From positions 1 to 34,400 of the forward strand of contig JAGCPJ010000034.1 in the NCBI GenBank assembly GCA_017965765.1: a stretch of 34,400 nt of DNA. Reading direction: 5' to 3'. Source of the stretch: Bacteroidales bacterium. Its GTDB lineage: Bacteria > Bacteroidota > Bacteroidia > Bacteroidales > F082. Every line of letters begins with the position of its first letter. Position 1 is the first letter of the stretch. Under the pieces are notes generated by a model, which saw nothing but the letters and a program-made list of their open reading frames with translations, searched no databases and was not told the origin of the DNA. The position numbers and the translations under genes are program-made. Shown one piece after another: positions 10,178-17,664 of the stretch.

Positions 10178-11281
10178 TTAATGCAAATACTCCGAAGGTG
10201 AAACACCTTTGATGCGCTTGAACACCTGAGAGAAGGCGCTGCCAGAGGAAAAACCCGAGGCGAGGGCGACCTGCTCCATTTTGAGGGTGGGGTCCTGCTC
10301 CAGCAGCCGACAAGCATGAGCAACACGTAATGAGTTGATTAACTGATAGAAAGACCCGTATTCGCTGCCAGCAATCACTTCGCTCAAGTAGGTCTTGTTG
10401 GTGCTCATACGTTTCACCAAGTCACTCATCGTGAAATGGTCTTCAAGATATAACTTTTGTTCTTGAATCAAATCGATCATCTTGATTTCCAATTCTTTGC
10501 GTTGTTCCTCCGTAATACGCCGCTTCGCCAAAGCTGTCTCTTCTTCGGACTTCTCAGGGTCGGCTATCGGTAGGGTTTTGATTTTGCGGTGTGGGTTGAG
10601 GGTGAAAATCATAAACCATACATTGAAAACCGTGAAAAACACATCGCGCACCATCTTCACAAGGGGGTCGTTGAACAAGAAATTCACGGTGAGCATCAAA
10701 CAGAGCGTCAAGGGGATCCACATGATGTTCTGGGCTAACTTTACAGGGAAGTCTTCCTCGTTGGAGTATTCATCTTCATCCAGCTCCTTCATACGGCGTT
10801 TCAGTTTCAGGCGGATTTGGTTGAGCTGGAAAAGGTATCCCACAAACACCACCATGACGATGATGGTCATGATTCGTTGATATTCAAGGGTAAAGAACTC
10901 CTTTTGAAACACGGGAACCAATAAGGCTACCCAACAGGCCCACATCGGGAGCAAAAGCAACAACCTTGATTTGTTGGAGTTTTTTGCGGGGAAAAAGTAA
11001 TTCTCCACCAAGACACCAATGAAAGAAGTGAACACCAATAGTCCCGAGGCGTTCACGTAAAACAAGGATTCGGGTTGCCCTATTTTAATTAAATAAGGTA
11101 TCTCGAACAATTGCAAAAGGTAGAAAAAGCCCAAGGAACGATGGGCGGGGTAGAGCTCTTTGAAGTTTTCCTTATAGGCTTCTGGCACATAAAATCGCTT
11201 CAACACCCAACCATAGAGGTTGGTCGCGATGAAAACCAAGTTCGCAGTGTAAAGCAGATGATATGTAAGCTGGCTTTCCAT
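10178..11281 (-). CDS. Membrane-anchored AraC-type transcriptional regulator (367 aa)
   Basis: The N-terminal half (about residues 10-240) contains six or more hydrophobic segments separated by short charged loops. A charged linker follows (about 245-275), then an AraC-type double helix-turn-helix domain (about 280-367). The C-terminal signature includes a helix like MEQVALASGFSSGSAFSQVF followed by KRIKGVSPSEYL, the hallmark AraC end. The layout suggests a sensor that detects a signal in or at the membrane and binds DNA from there; such membrane AraC proteins are known in Bacteroidota. It starts 6 bases after the SufT-like gene stops, so it is the last gene of a three-gene operon. Its target could be the adjacent giant surface-protein gene, but nothing in the sequence proves it. 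Confidence 0.85.
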   Translation of the reverse strand: MESQLTYHLLYTANLVFIATNLYGWVLKRFYVPEAYKENFKELYPAHRSLGFFYLLQLFEIPYLIKIGQPESLFYVNASGLLVFTSFIGVLVENYFFPAKNSNKSRLLLLLPMWACWVALLVPVFQKEFFTLEYQRIMTIIVMVVFVGYLFQLNQIRLKLKRRMKELDEDEYSNEEDFPVKLAQNIMWIPLTLCLMLTVNFLFNDPLVKMVRDVFFTVFNVWFMIFTLNPHRKIKTLPIADPEKSEEETALAKRRITEEQRKELEIKMIDLIQEQKLYLEDHFTMSDLVKRMSTNKTYLSEVIAGSEYGSFYQLINSLRVAHACRLLEQDPTLKMEQVALASGFSSGSAFSQVFKRIKGVSPSEYLH

Positions 11282-11287
11282 GGCTGG

Positions 11288-11644
11288 TCAATACAGGAAA
11301 TCCGAGGCGGAATAGTTATAATCGCCATCCAAACCCAATTCTGCCTTGGCTTCGTCTGAAAGCATGCTGATATCCCAAACGGGGTCGAACGTGAGTTCGA
11401 CCTCGGCTTTTTTTACGCCCATGATGGCTTGCACCCGTTGTTGAACCTCTCCTGGCAGAACCTCGGCTACGGGACAGTTGGGTGCCGTCACGGTCATGAC
11501 AATCTTCACGTTGCCTTCTTCATCGACATCAATGCCGTAAATGAGGTGCAAGGTCCAGATGTCCACAGGGATTTCCGGATCGTATATCGTCTTCAGGACA
11601 CTGATGACGGTTTCTTTCAGTTGGTTGCGTTCTTCTTCGTTCAT
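11288..11644 (-). CDS. MIP18/DUF59 family Fe-S assembly protein, SufT/PaaD-like
   Basis: This 118-residue protein has the MIP18 (DUF59) signature: DPEIPVDIW at residues 22-30 and TAPNCPVAEVLP around 53-64, with the single conserved Cys57 of the family. Such proteins help in maturation or transfer of iron-sulfur clusters in the cytosol. The ATG overlaps the end of the phosphotransferase gene by four bases (ATGA), implying translational coupling. It sits in an operon with a phosphotransferase and an AraC-type regulator rather than in a suf cluster, so the client protein is unknown. Confidence 0.85.
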   Translation of the reverse strand: MNEEERNQLKETVISVLKTIYDPEIPVDIWTLHLIYGIDVDEEGNVKIVMTVTAPNCPVAEVLPGEVQQRVQAIMGVKKAEVELTFDPVWDISMLSDEAKAELGLDGDYNYSASDFLY

Positions 11645-12498
11645 TTTTCCAATAGGTCTTTAGCCATTCCTAAGAACATCAATGCTACGGCATTGAAATC
11701 CATGTTGAGATCCTTACTCAGGCCAACCCTGTCTTTGAAGATGGCCACGTTGTACCATTGCAGGCATTGGAAGGCGCGGTGAAAATAGAGGCGGTGAAGC
11801 TCATCGTCGGTGGGTTTGTGACCCACGTAGCATTCCAATAGTGCCAAAGCCTTGTCGAAGCCGGCGTTGCCGTAGCAGGCGATGTCGTAGAACGGGTCGT
11901 TCATGCCGGCGAACTCCCAGTCAAGGACATAGAGTTTGTCGCCGCTGATGACGAGGTTGGTGGGCTGGTAGTCGCAGTGGCAGGGCACCATTTTCACGCT
12001 CTTATAGGTCTTGCGTAGCTCATCCAGTTTGGCTCTTAAATCGAGGTACTCTTGGGGATGGGTGAATCCTGTCTCGCGGCAGTAGCGCTCGTCATCGTCG
12101 AGGCGACCGAAGGCGTTGTAGTCCTTGAACTTCAGGTCGCTGCCATGGATTTTCTTCAAGGCTTTGACCGACATTTCGTTGTAGGAGACCACGTCGGTGG
12201 TGCTCATGATGGTGCCTTCCACGTATTCTGCCAGCTTCTCGCCGGAGAGGATCTCCACGTAAGTGGTCACGTTGTTGAGACCGAGGCGTTCCACTTCCTG
12301 GATGTTATGCCATTCATCCACGCGATCCACGAACTTCTCTGCGAACTTGCCGGGGACGCGGTAGGTGTATTTTTTGTTTTGGGTTTCAACGACGTAGGTG
12401 TAGTTGCTCATGCCGCCTTCGAGGCGCATGACGATCCGAGTGTCTTGAGTGTGTAACAAAGCGTTAACTCGAGCGATGATGTAGTCTTCGACGTTCAT
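11641..12498 (-). CDS. Choline/ethanolamine kinase-like phosphotransferase (LicA-like, 285 aa)
   Basis: An aminoglycoside-phosphotransferase/choline-kinase fold is indicated by a glycine loop near residue 26-35 (LEGGMSNYTY), a KYTYRVPG strand, and the catalytic HCDYQPTN loop with H174, D176 and N181. DWEFAG follows, with metal-binding D193. Substrate could be choline, ethanolamine, a nucleoside or another small alcohol; in surface-decorating bacteria LicA relatives feed phosphocholine to glycans. No licB/licC partner is visible here. It is the first gene of the operon, with a promoter element at 12524-12531. Confidence 0.85.
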   Translation of the reverse strand: MNVEDYIIARVNALLHTQDTRIVMRLEGGMSNYTYVVETQNKKYTYRVPGKFAEKFVDRVDEWHNIQEVERLGLNNVTTYVEILSGEKLAEYVEGTIMSTTDVVSYNEMSVKALKKIHGSDLKFKDYNAFGRLDDDERYCRETGFTHPQEYLDLRAKLDELRKTYKSVKMVPCHCDYQPTNLVISGDKLYVLDWEFAGMNDPFYDIACYGNAGFDKALALLECYVGHKPTDDELHRLYFHRAFQCLQWYNVAIFKDRVGLSKDLNMDFNAVALMFLGMAKDLLEK

Positions 12499-12523
12499 TC
12501 TAGTAAGTTTTTTTAAAAGTGCG

Positions 12524-12531
12524 CAAAGATA
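12524..12531 (-). promoter_or_regulatory. -7 element of the phosphotransferase-SufT-AraC operon
   Basis: TATCTTTG on the minus strand matches TAnnTTTG and ends 25 bases before the ATG at 12498. It is back to back with the tRNA promoter only 12 bases away. Confidence 0.65.
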
Positions 12532-12543
12532 AAAATAAATTCT

Positions 12544-12551
12544 TACTTTTG
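12544..12551 (+). promoter_or_regulatory. -7 element of the tRNA-Ala gene
   Basis: TACTTTTG matches TAnnTTTG and ends 11 bases before the first base of the tRNA, a spacing suited to start of transcription just upstream of the acceptor stem. Confidence 0.6.
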
Positions 12552-12562
12552 CAGCCTGAAAA

Positions 12563-12635
12563 GGGGATTTAGTTCATCTGGTAGAACGTCAGGTTCGCAA
12601 TCTGAAGGTGGCCGGTTCGAGTCCGGTAATCTCCA
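12563..12635 (+). tRNA. tRNA-Ala (anticodon CGC)
   Basis: The 73 bases fold fully: acceptor GGGGATT/AATCTCC, D arm GTTC/GAAC, anticodon arm TCAGG-TTCGCAA-TCTGA giving anticodon CGC, variable loop AGGTG, T arm GCCGG/CCGGT with loop TTCGAGT, and discriminator A73. Position 3-70 is the G-U wobble that identifies alanine tRNAs. CCA is not encoded. The 3' two thirds is overlapped on the other strand by the end of the serine recombinase gene, marking this tRNA as the probable integration site. Confidence 0.95.
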
Positions 12636-14178
12636 CTTTAGGGGACAACAGGTCAACTGCTGTCCCTTTATTGTTTTTATAAGCATCTGAAAATCTGCGA
12701 AATATATCAAAAACTTCGTTCTCATTTTCGGTTCGATAACCATCCATTTTCTTGTCATACAAAACTCCATCGGGAAACACCAAAGATTGAAGATTTTGCC
12801 TTAAACGAAAGTCACCGTTTTTCCATAAATCTCCTAATTTACAACACATTACGATTACCTTGTCAATATACTTCATTTGGTTCGATAAATCTTCCGACAA
12901 ACTTCCCAACTGCACCTTGATTTCAGAAAGTTTATCCTCCAATGTTGAAATGGTGACTTCATACACATCTTTACTGATTTCACCAATTCCAAGTCTATAC
13001 TTCGCAGTCTTGATTTTATTCTCCACTTCGGATTTCTGCTTGTTGAGCAGGTTCGTTGTTTCAACTCTGGTCTTGTTGCTTTGGTCAAACAATTTCGTTA
13101 GCACCTTCTTCAATATGGGGTGAAACTCTTTTGGGATGCCATAACTTTCCAACAGACCGATATACTTATTGTGCATCTTTACTACGGACTGGTTATGCTT
13201 ACAACCAATCTTGTTGCACTTGTAATAGTCTTTACCTTTGGCTTTTACCGTATATCCTGTTAGATACCCACCACAATCGGCACATCTGACATGGCGTTTT
13301 AGTGGGAACTTGTCCGTTTCCTCTTTTTGGTCATACCCTGCCCTTGACTTGCCGTTGATTATCTTGAAGGTTTCTTCATCCACCAAGGGTTCAAAATTGC
13401 CTTTTATCAACACACCTTCATCAAGTAGTGTGTTTTTAATGTAGCCACAATAAACTGGGTTCAAGAAAATTTCGGACAATCTCTTTCTGTTCATGGTTAT
13501 TCCGAGGGCTTTCAATCTGTCACATATTTCGGGATTGCTCAACCCCTCGTATGCCTTCCAATAAAATGCCTTTCTCAATATCTCTCCCTTTTCATTCACT
13601 TTCAAATGGTGTGTCTTATCCGTTTTATAATGGTCGTACCCGAATGGCGCACGAAAAGCCCATTCTCCACGGAGCAAACAATCTCTAACGCCGCCCACGC
13701 ACTTGTCTTTTCTAATCGTATTGTCAAACTTGGAGAAAAGCAAAAGAATGTCCTGCATAAACTCACCTGTTGCACTATCTGGGTCAACTGGCTGTGTGGC
13801 ACTGACAACATAAATGCCTTTCGACTTCAATAATGCTTTCAACACTGATGCCTCCGACCCTGTACGGCTAAATCGTCCATAAGAACTAACCAAAATGATG
13901 TTTATCTCTTTGTCTCGTGTGACTTCTGAAATCATCTGATTAAATAATTTACCCATTGTTTTCGCACTCTCATGTGTATCTCCATAGTGTTTCTTAATGG
14001 TTATTCCGTTACGCTCCGCATACTCACGGCATATCTTTTCTTGGCTTTCCAAACTGCAATTGTTCTGCTCTTGTTCGCCACTTGATACCCTTGTCCATAA
14101 GGCAGCAACCTTATGCTCTAACTTCGCAAATTCAACTTGCTTTGCTTCTTTCCTCTTCTGTTTCCGTTTCCAAGCCAT
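12589..14178 (-). CDS. Large serine recombinase, probable integrase of the element (529 aa)
   Basis: Residues about 24-160 form a resolvase/invertase catalytic domain with the RVS motif whose Ser32 should be the nucleophile, and conserved arginines in SYGRFSR (about 99-105). Residues about 170-285 match the Recombinase domain. A zinc ribbon follows with C299-x2-C302 and C321-x4-C326, then a coiled-coil region about 350-440, as in phiC31-type integrases. Family role: strand exchange between attP and attB through a Ser-DNA bond. The last 15 residues (VEITGLEPATFRLRT) are the antisense reading of the tRNA-Ala 3' part and the stop lies in the anticodon stem, so the C-terminus was probably defined by integration. 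The ATG at 14178 overlaps the 60-aa ORF by 47 bases, implying coupled translation. Confidence 0.9.
   Translation of the reverse strand: MAWKRKQKRKEAKQVEFAKLEHKVAALWTRVSSGEQEQNNCSLESQEKICREYAERNGITIKKHYGDTHESAKTMGKLFNQMISEVTRDKEINIILVSSYGRFSRTGSEASVLKALLKSKGIYVVSATQPVDPDSATGEFMQDILLLFSKFDNTIRKDKCVGGVRDCLLRGEWAFRAPFGYDHYKTDKTHHLKVNEKGEILRKAFYWKAYEGLSNPEICDRLKALGITMNRKRLSEIFLNPVYCGYIKNTLLDEGVLIKGNFEPLVDEETFKIINGKSRAGYDQKEETDKFPLKRHVRCADCGGYLTGYTVKAKGKDYYKCNKIGCKHNQSVVKMHNKYIGLLESYGIPKEFHPILKKVLTKLFDQSNKTRVETTNLLNKQKSEVENKIKTAKYRLGIGEISKDVYEVTISTLEDKLSEIKVQLGSLSEDLSNQMKYIDKVIVMCCKLGDLWKNGDFRLRQNLQSLVFPDGVLYDKKMDGYRTENENEVFDIFRRFSDAYKNNKGTAVDLLSPKVEITGLEPATFRLRT
12642..12678 (+). terminator. Intrinsic terminator downstream of tRNA-Ala
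   Basis: Stem GGGACA (12642-12647) pairs with TGTCCC (12661-12666), extended by CAG/CTG after one mismatch, with a 5-base loop GTCAA. The T-rich run TTTATTGTTTTT follows. It stands 6 bases after the tRNA and also forms codons near the end of the recombinase gene on the other strand. Confidence 0.75.
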
Positions 14179-14314
14179 CGTTTATAGGTTTTTCAATGTT
14201 ATTATTCAACAGGATTTCTCCCAACTGGTGGAAAAAGTCTAATACCACCTTCTGTTCGTTTTCGTCAATTCCTAATCTTCTAAAATCTTCGTCATAATCT
14301 TGATAATTAAGCAT
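14132..14314 (-). CDS. Small acidic protein coupled to the serine recombinase (60 aa)
   Basis: It begins MLNYQDYDEDFRRLGIDENE and continues with a hydrophobic helix-like stretch (VVLDFFHQLGEILLNN), then an acidic tail. It overlaps the recombinase start by 47 bases in another frame, so the two are likely translated together. I do not recognise a named family. Position and size would suit an accessory or regulator of recombination, such as a directionality factor, but that is inference from context only. Confidence 0.6.
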   Translation of the reverse strand: MLNYQDYDEDFRRLGIDENEQKVVLDFFHQLGEILLNNNIEKPINDGLETETEEERSKAS

Positions 14315-14379
14315 CCATAACTAAATGATACCCTTTATTATTAGAAGGTAATATATAGAAAAAACTTGAAAAAAACAAG

Positions 14380-14661
14380 TCACACTATCCTTCCTGTGCT
14401 GGTGAAATCGCTGCCACTCATTGATGGCACATCACGCCAATAGTTTTTCATACCCATCGAAATTCGTTGTTTGGTCATGTCTGATTTCTTCCTGCCTTTC
14501 ATCTTGTCGCTGATTTTCTTTCTTACTTCCACAGGGCATTCCCTGTACTGCCTTTTGTAGCTCTTTTCCATAGTCATTTCAATTTTTTCAATTATTACCA
14601 TTTCAGTTTTTACAATTACTATCGTTTCACTTTTTTGAGTTATAGTTTTTGGTAGTTTCAT
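14380..14661 (-). CDS. NUMOD3-like putative DNA-binding protein (about 93 aa)
   Basis: The frame is open from 14832, but the region upstream of 14661 is unlike protein, so I prefer the ATG at 14661 (MKLPKTITQK); an ATG at 14571 is a shorter choice. The core KKISDKMKGRKKSDMTKQRI followed by SMGMKNYW resembles the NUMOD3 motif found in the DNA-binding tails of homing endonucleases. The protein is strongly basic there. No nuclease domain is present. It lies between the two serine-recombinase genes on the same strand and may bind element ends or its own promoter. Confidence 0.5.
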   Translation of the reverse strand: MKLPKTITQKSETIVIVKTEMVIIEKIEMTMEKSYKRQYRECPVEVRKKISDKMKGRKKSDMTKQRISMGMKNYWRDVPSMSGSDFTSTGRIV

Positions 14662-14903
14662 TACCAAATAATAAATAGTATGGAAAGGGTAGAAAGTCAA
14701 TAAAAAACAGGTCGGAACTGGAGAAAAATTTTCATGGCCAATTGTTCGCCCCCTATTGTGCTTACCATGTACCCTCTTTTGTGAGAGGCGGATAACGGCA
14801 AGAAAAGCATCTTTATTCTGATTGTAATTCATTGGTTATAAAACAATTACATATTCTTTTCCGTAGGCAATTTCTCCGTCACATTAAAATCGAAATTACT
14901 ATA

Positions 14904-14930
14904 GATAAAATGCTCATTTTCAGAGCATTT
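14904..14930 (-). terminator. Intrinsic terminator at the end of the resolvase gene
   Basis: On the minus strand AAATGCTC (14930-14923) pairs with GAGCATTT (14915-14908) around a 7-base loop, followed by TTTATC. The resolvase stop codon lies at the stem-loop boundary, so the hairpin includes the last two sense codons. Confidence 0.6.
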
Positions 14931-15540
14931 CCTTCAATTTTCGGAGTGTGTTTATGGACGTTCCGCTGATTTTCTGCACATTGCGCAACGAAATTCCCTT
15001 CTTCAACAAACGGATTTCCTCGGCATACTCTTCCTTCATCTGCTCATCGGATTTCTTATAGCCCACTTTGCGACCTACCTTGCCTCCGTTACTGCGAAAA
15101 TGGTTATAGCCGCTTTCCATACGGCTACGGATTAGACCACGCTCCATTTGGTTGAACTGGCCGATAATGCCCAAAACAAGTTGAGCAATGGGATTGATAC
15201 CGCCATCCCTTTGCAATGTTTCAAGTCCATTCTGATGAATGTAAAGCGAAATCTTATGTTCGGTCAGATAGTCGATGATATTCAAGAAATCGGCGGCACG
15301 GCGGCTGATACGGCTGCACTCGTAAACGAGAACTCGTTTCACATCGTTGGCGACCACGAAATCAAGCATTTCGGTCATGGCGTTTCGCTCATCCACCTTC
15401 TTCGCTCCGCTGATTTTCTCGGTAAACTCTGCAACGATTTGATAATCATTGCGTTGAGCATAGACTCTTAATTCTTCGACCTGTCTGTCATAGTCTTGAC
15501 CTTGCGTTGAAACTCTTGCGTAAATGACTGCGTTTTCCAT
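14920..15540 (-). CDS. Small serine recombinase (resolvase/invertase family, 206 aa)
   Basis: The N-terminal catalytic domain (1-140) carries YARVSTQGQDYDRQ with nucleophile Ser11, the conserved ECSRISRRAADFL (arginine pair) and a long E helix ending at QFNQMERGLIRSRMESG. A short C-terminal region (about 155-206) rich in lysine with RNVQKISGTSINTLRKLKEM looks like the usual helix-turn-helix. Such proteins resolve dimers of circular DNA or invert segments. With a Rep-type protein in the same element, dimer resolution of a circular form is the simplest job. It has its own promoter facing away from the cargo genes. Confidence 0.9.
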   Translation of the reverse strand: MENAVIYARVSTQGQDYDRQVEELRVYAQRNDYQIVAEFTEKISGAKKVDERNAMTEMLDFVVANDVKRVLVYECSRISRRAADFLNIIDYLTEHKISLYIHQNGLETLQRDGGINPIAQLVLGIIGQFNQMERGLIRSRMESGYNHFRSNGGKVGRKVGYKKSDEQMKEEYAEEIRLLKKGISLRNVQKISGTSINTLRKLKEML

Positions 15541-15569
15541 AGTGATGTGTGTTTGATTGAATTACAATG

Positions 15570-15577
15570 CAAATATA
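15570..15577 (-). promoter_or_regulatory. -7 element of the resolvase gene
   Basis: TATATTTG on the minus strand fits TAnnTTTG, ends 29 bases before the ATG at 15540, and has a TTG about 18 bases upstream (15596-15598) as a possible -33. It forms a divergent pair with the element at 15652. Confidence 0.55.
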
Positions 15578-15651
15578 ATGATTATTTGTTACATACAATC
15601 ATATTTTTAGGATTTTTTGTTACAAATGATAATTTTTTCAAGATTTGGGTG

Positions 15652-15659
15652 TATCTTTG
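15652..15659 (+). promoter_or_regulatory. -7 element of the 85-aa and lipoprotein genes
   Basis: TATCTTTG matches TAnnTTTG, 19 bases before the ATG at 15679. The leader is therefore short, which supports that start over earlier in-frame codons. Confidence 0.6.
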
Positions 15660-15678
15660 CGCCAAATCTATCCCATGT

Positions 15679-15936
15679 ATGGCACGAAATGTAATTTCAC
15701 TTGACTGGAAAGGTGGTTTTGAGTTCTTTGGCTCACCTGCTTCGCTCTACTCAAAACACACTGATACTGAACTGGGGATGAACATTCATTCTTTGAACAA
15801 TGCTTTCTACTCGTTACGCAAAGAAGGCAAGCCTTTACAGGTTGTTACCAAAACAGGTTTTACCATCCGAAAAGGTGAAATCTTTATGAAAGAAACCGAA
15901 GGAAAATCAAATAAGAATATTATTCTAAAAAAGTAA
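15679..15936 (+). CDS. Element-encoded small protein of unknown function (85 aa)
   Basis: I chose the ATG at 15679 (MARNVISLDWKGGFEFFGSP) because it lies just after a good promoter element; the frame is open further upstream without protein-like sequence. Visible features are an FFGSPASLY stretch, a central LGMNIHSLNNAFY and a basic C-terminus (KSNKNIILKK). From memory, short proteins with a FFGS...LY pattern are common on Bacteroidales mobile DNA, but I cannot name a function. It is 26 bases upstream of the lipoprotein gene and probably co-transcribed with it. Confidence 0.6.
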   Translation: MARNVISLDWKGGFEFFGSPASLYSKHTDTELGMNIHSLNNAFYSLRKEGKPLQVVTKTGFTIRKGEIFMKETEGKSNKNIILKK

Positions 15937-15962
15937 TCATCAAACAATTAACACATATCATT

Positions 15963-16631
15963 ATGAAACATACAAGGATTTTTACTCTATTATTTTGCTC
16001 GATTGTCTTGTTAAGTGGTTGTAACAGCGAACATGGCAATGATGAACTCAAACAAGAAATAGCACGCCTAAAAAAAGAATCAAAGGAAAATCCGTATGAC
16101 TTCGATGTACACATGACATCAATGTATGATTCGGATTTGGGATGTATCAATAGAAAAGATAGAATATGGCAAGATATGATATTAAGACCTGAAATTGGTT
16201 CTTTCAGCGCAGATTTCTATAATTATGGAGGCGATATTAGGCTGTTTTATGGTTTTAGAAATGATTGCTTTGTACCATTAGGACATATACAAGCCATGGG
16301 GCATGTAGAAGATATGCATAGTCTTAGTTTTAGCAGAATAATAGAAGATGAAAAGTATGGTTTATATGCAATAGTTGATTGGGAAGTTGATAATAGAATA
16401 CTGAAGGATATTTATATGACTCCAATGGCGTATCACGCATATCGCACAAGAAGTGGTGACGAAAACTTAATCTTTGTTCAATTTACAGGTGACAATAAAC
16501 TAATGAATGTCATATTCCAAGGCGATTCTTTTGCACGAATAATGGTAAAATACCACTCTAATGATATTGATAACGGATTGTTCCCTGGAGCAGGGAAATC
16601 TGGACATGGGCAATTTTGGCATCAATACTAA
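15963..16631 (+). CDS. Putative lipoprotein, element cargo (222 aa)
   Basis: The N-terminus is a lipoprotein signal: basic MKHTR, a hydrophobic core and lipobox LLSGC with Cys20, followed by N-S-E-H. A short charged helix (ELKQEIARLKKESKE, about 28-42) precedes a mixed domain with many aromatic residues (FSADFYNYGGDIRLFYGF and others). I recognise no family. It is an envelope protein carried by an integrated element, so surface exclusion, competition or host benefit are possible, but nothing in the sequence decides between them. Low GC matches the rest of the element. Confidence 0.7.
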   Translation: MKHTRIFTLLFCSIVLLSGCNSEHGNDELKQEIARLKKESKENPYDFDVHMTSMYDSDLGCINRKDRIWQDMILRPEIGSFSADFYNYGGDIRLFYGFRNDCFVPLGHIQAMGHVEDMHSLSFSRIIEDEKYGLYAIVDWEVDNRILKDIYMTPMAYHAYRTRSGDENLIFVQFTGDNKLMNVIFQGDSFARIMVKYHSNDIDNGLFPGAGKSGHGQFWHQY

Positions 16632-16752
16632 CTCCACATATATAACATTCAAATCTAAATGATTAAAAAGACACAAAAACAAGTTGTGTTTGAACATCAA
16701 GAATAGATTATATTGATACACTTGGAGTTTTGATACATCAACCTGCATCCAC

Positions 16753-16796
16753 AGGGATATGTTTCTTGTATTGTTGGGGACTATGGTTATATCCCT
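16753..16796. other. Inverted repeat overlapping the 3' end of the Rep gene
   Basis: AGGGATAT (16753-16760) and ATATCCCT (16789-16796) form an 8-base stem with a 28-base loop that ends on the stop codon of the Rep-type gene. It could be part of a terminator or a single-strand origin structure; a U-run is missing. The rest of the 163-base gap 16632-16794 holds only a weak ACACAA/TTGTGT hairpin (16671-16689). Confidence 0.3.
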
Positions 16797-17664
16797 AATA
16801 GCGCATCTTCACATCTATATCATACCCTTCTTTCATCGCCAACACCGCATCCAACAAGCCAATGGATTTTCGCTTGTAACTGAAATGGAGTAATCGAAAT
16901 AGAAATTCATCGTACATGGTTTTCAAAAACGACTGGTCAACAAGCAAATCAACGGAAGGTGTTATGTCGTTTTTCTTGAAGTAACGGAATAGTTCATCGG
17001 AGGTCAACCTTATTTCCATCCTATACAAATGCTTTGGCTTGCCATAGTATTCGGCAATATAAGTCTTATTGCTCCGCTGGATTTCCTTCTTTTTATCATA
17101 CACCACGAATGTTTTTCTTTTGTCGTTATCGCTGAAATATAAGGTTGGTGCAAGTTCTTTCAGTCCATTGGTGGGATGCAGGAAAAACAAGCCATCAATC
17201 ACCTGTTTCTTATCCTCAATCTTCGTTCCACATCGCACAACGGAAGCATCTTCACGCTTCAATAATTTCTTTATTCTCGGCACTGGGTTAAATGCCAAAT
17301 CACAAGCCAAATCCAATTGGGTAATGTTATTGATACCCTCAAATCCGACTGCATCTTGAAACTCGTTGAGCATGGCAATGCTCATCGTATTGGAATAAAA
17401 CACTTGGTTTCTTATGCTCAACCAACAAAATTTCTTTTCCTTATCGGAAAACCTGTCAAATAGCAATGTGCCAAATTCATGTTGAGCATAGAACACCCCA
17501 TAAATGCCATCGTATGTGCCATCGGCTTGCCCTCTGACCAAATCAAAATCACCGATGTTAAGATGGTCGGGTTGCTCCGCCATCATCTTCCAAAACTGGT
17601 TCTCGTTATCTCTTCTATAACATAACTTCAACTTGTCAATTACAATTCTACAATCCGCAAACAC
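16795..17664 (-). CDS. Rep_trans-type replication initiation protein (289 aa)
   Basis: The protein shows the pattern of the replication initiation factor family (Rep_trans, as in rolling-circle plasmid Rep, filamentous-phage-like Rep and MobT/Orf20 of Tn916 relatives): a strand ITQLDLACDL (114-123), a later KTFVVYDKKKE (184-194) and the strand YRMEIRL (214-220). Known members nick one strand at an origin through a tyrosine. Candidate tyrosines include Y189 and Y206/Y207. The start at 17664 gives MFADCRIVIDKLKLCYR, where IDKLKLCY fits the first beta-strand of the fold. In this element it may replicate an excised circle or act as relaxase for mobilization. Assignment is by motif pattern only. 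Confidence 0.65.
   Translation of the reverse strand: MFADCRIVIDKLKLCYRRDNENQFWKMMAEQPDHLNIGDFDLVRGQADGTYDGIYGVFYAQHEFGTLLFDRFSDKEKKFCWLSIRNQVFYSNTMSIAMLNEFQDAVGFEGINNITQLDLACDLAFNPVPRIKKLLKREDASVVRCGTKIEDKKQVIDGLFFLHPTNGLKELAPTLYFSDNDKRKTFVVYDKKKEIQRSNKTYIAEYYGKPKHLYRMEIRLTSDELFRYFKKNDITPSVDLLVDQSFLKTMYDEFLFRLLHFSYKRKSIGLLDAVLAMKEGYDIDVKMRY

Noticed and set aside
14662..14832. N-terminal extension of the NUMOD3-like ORF
   Set aside because: The extra 57 codons have no protein-like pattern and the sequence looks like an intergenic leader, so I start the gene at 14661.
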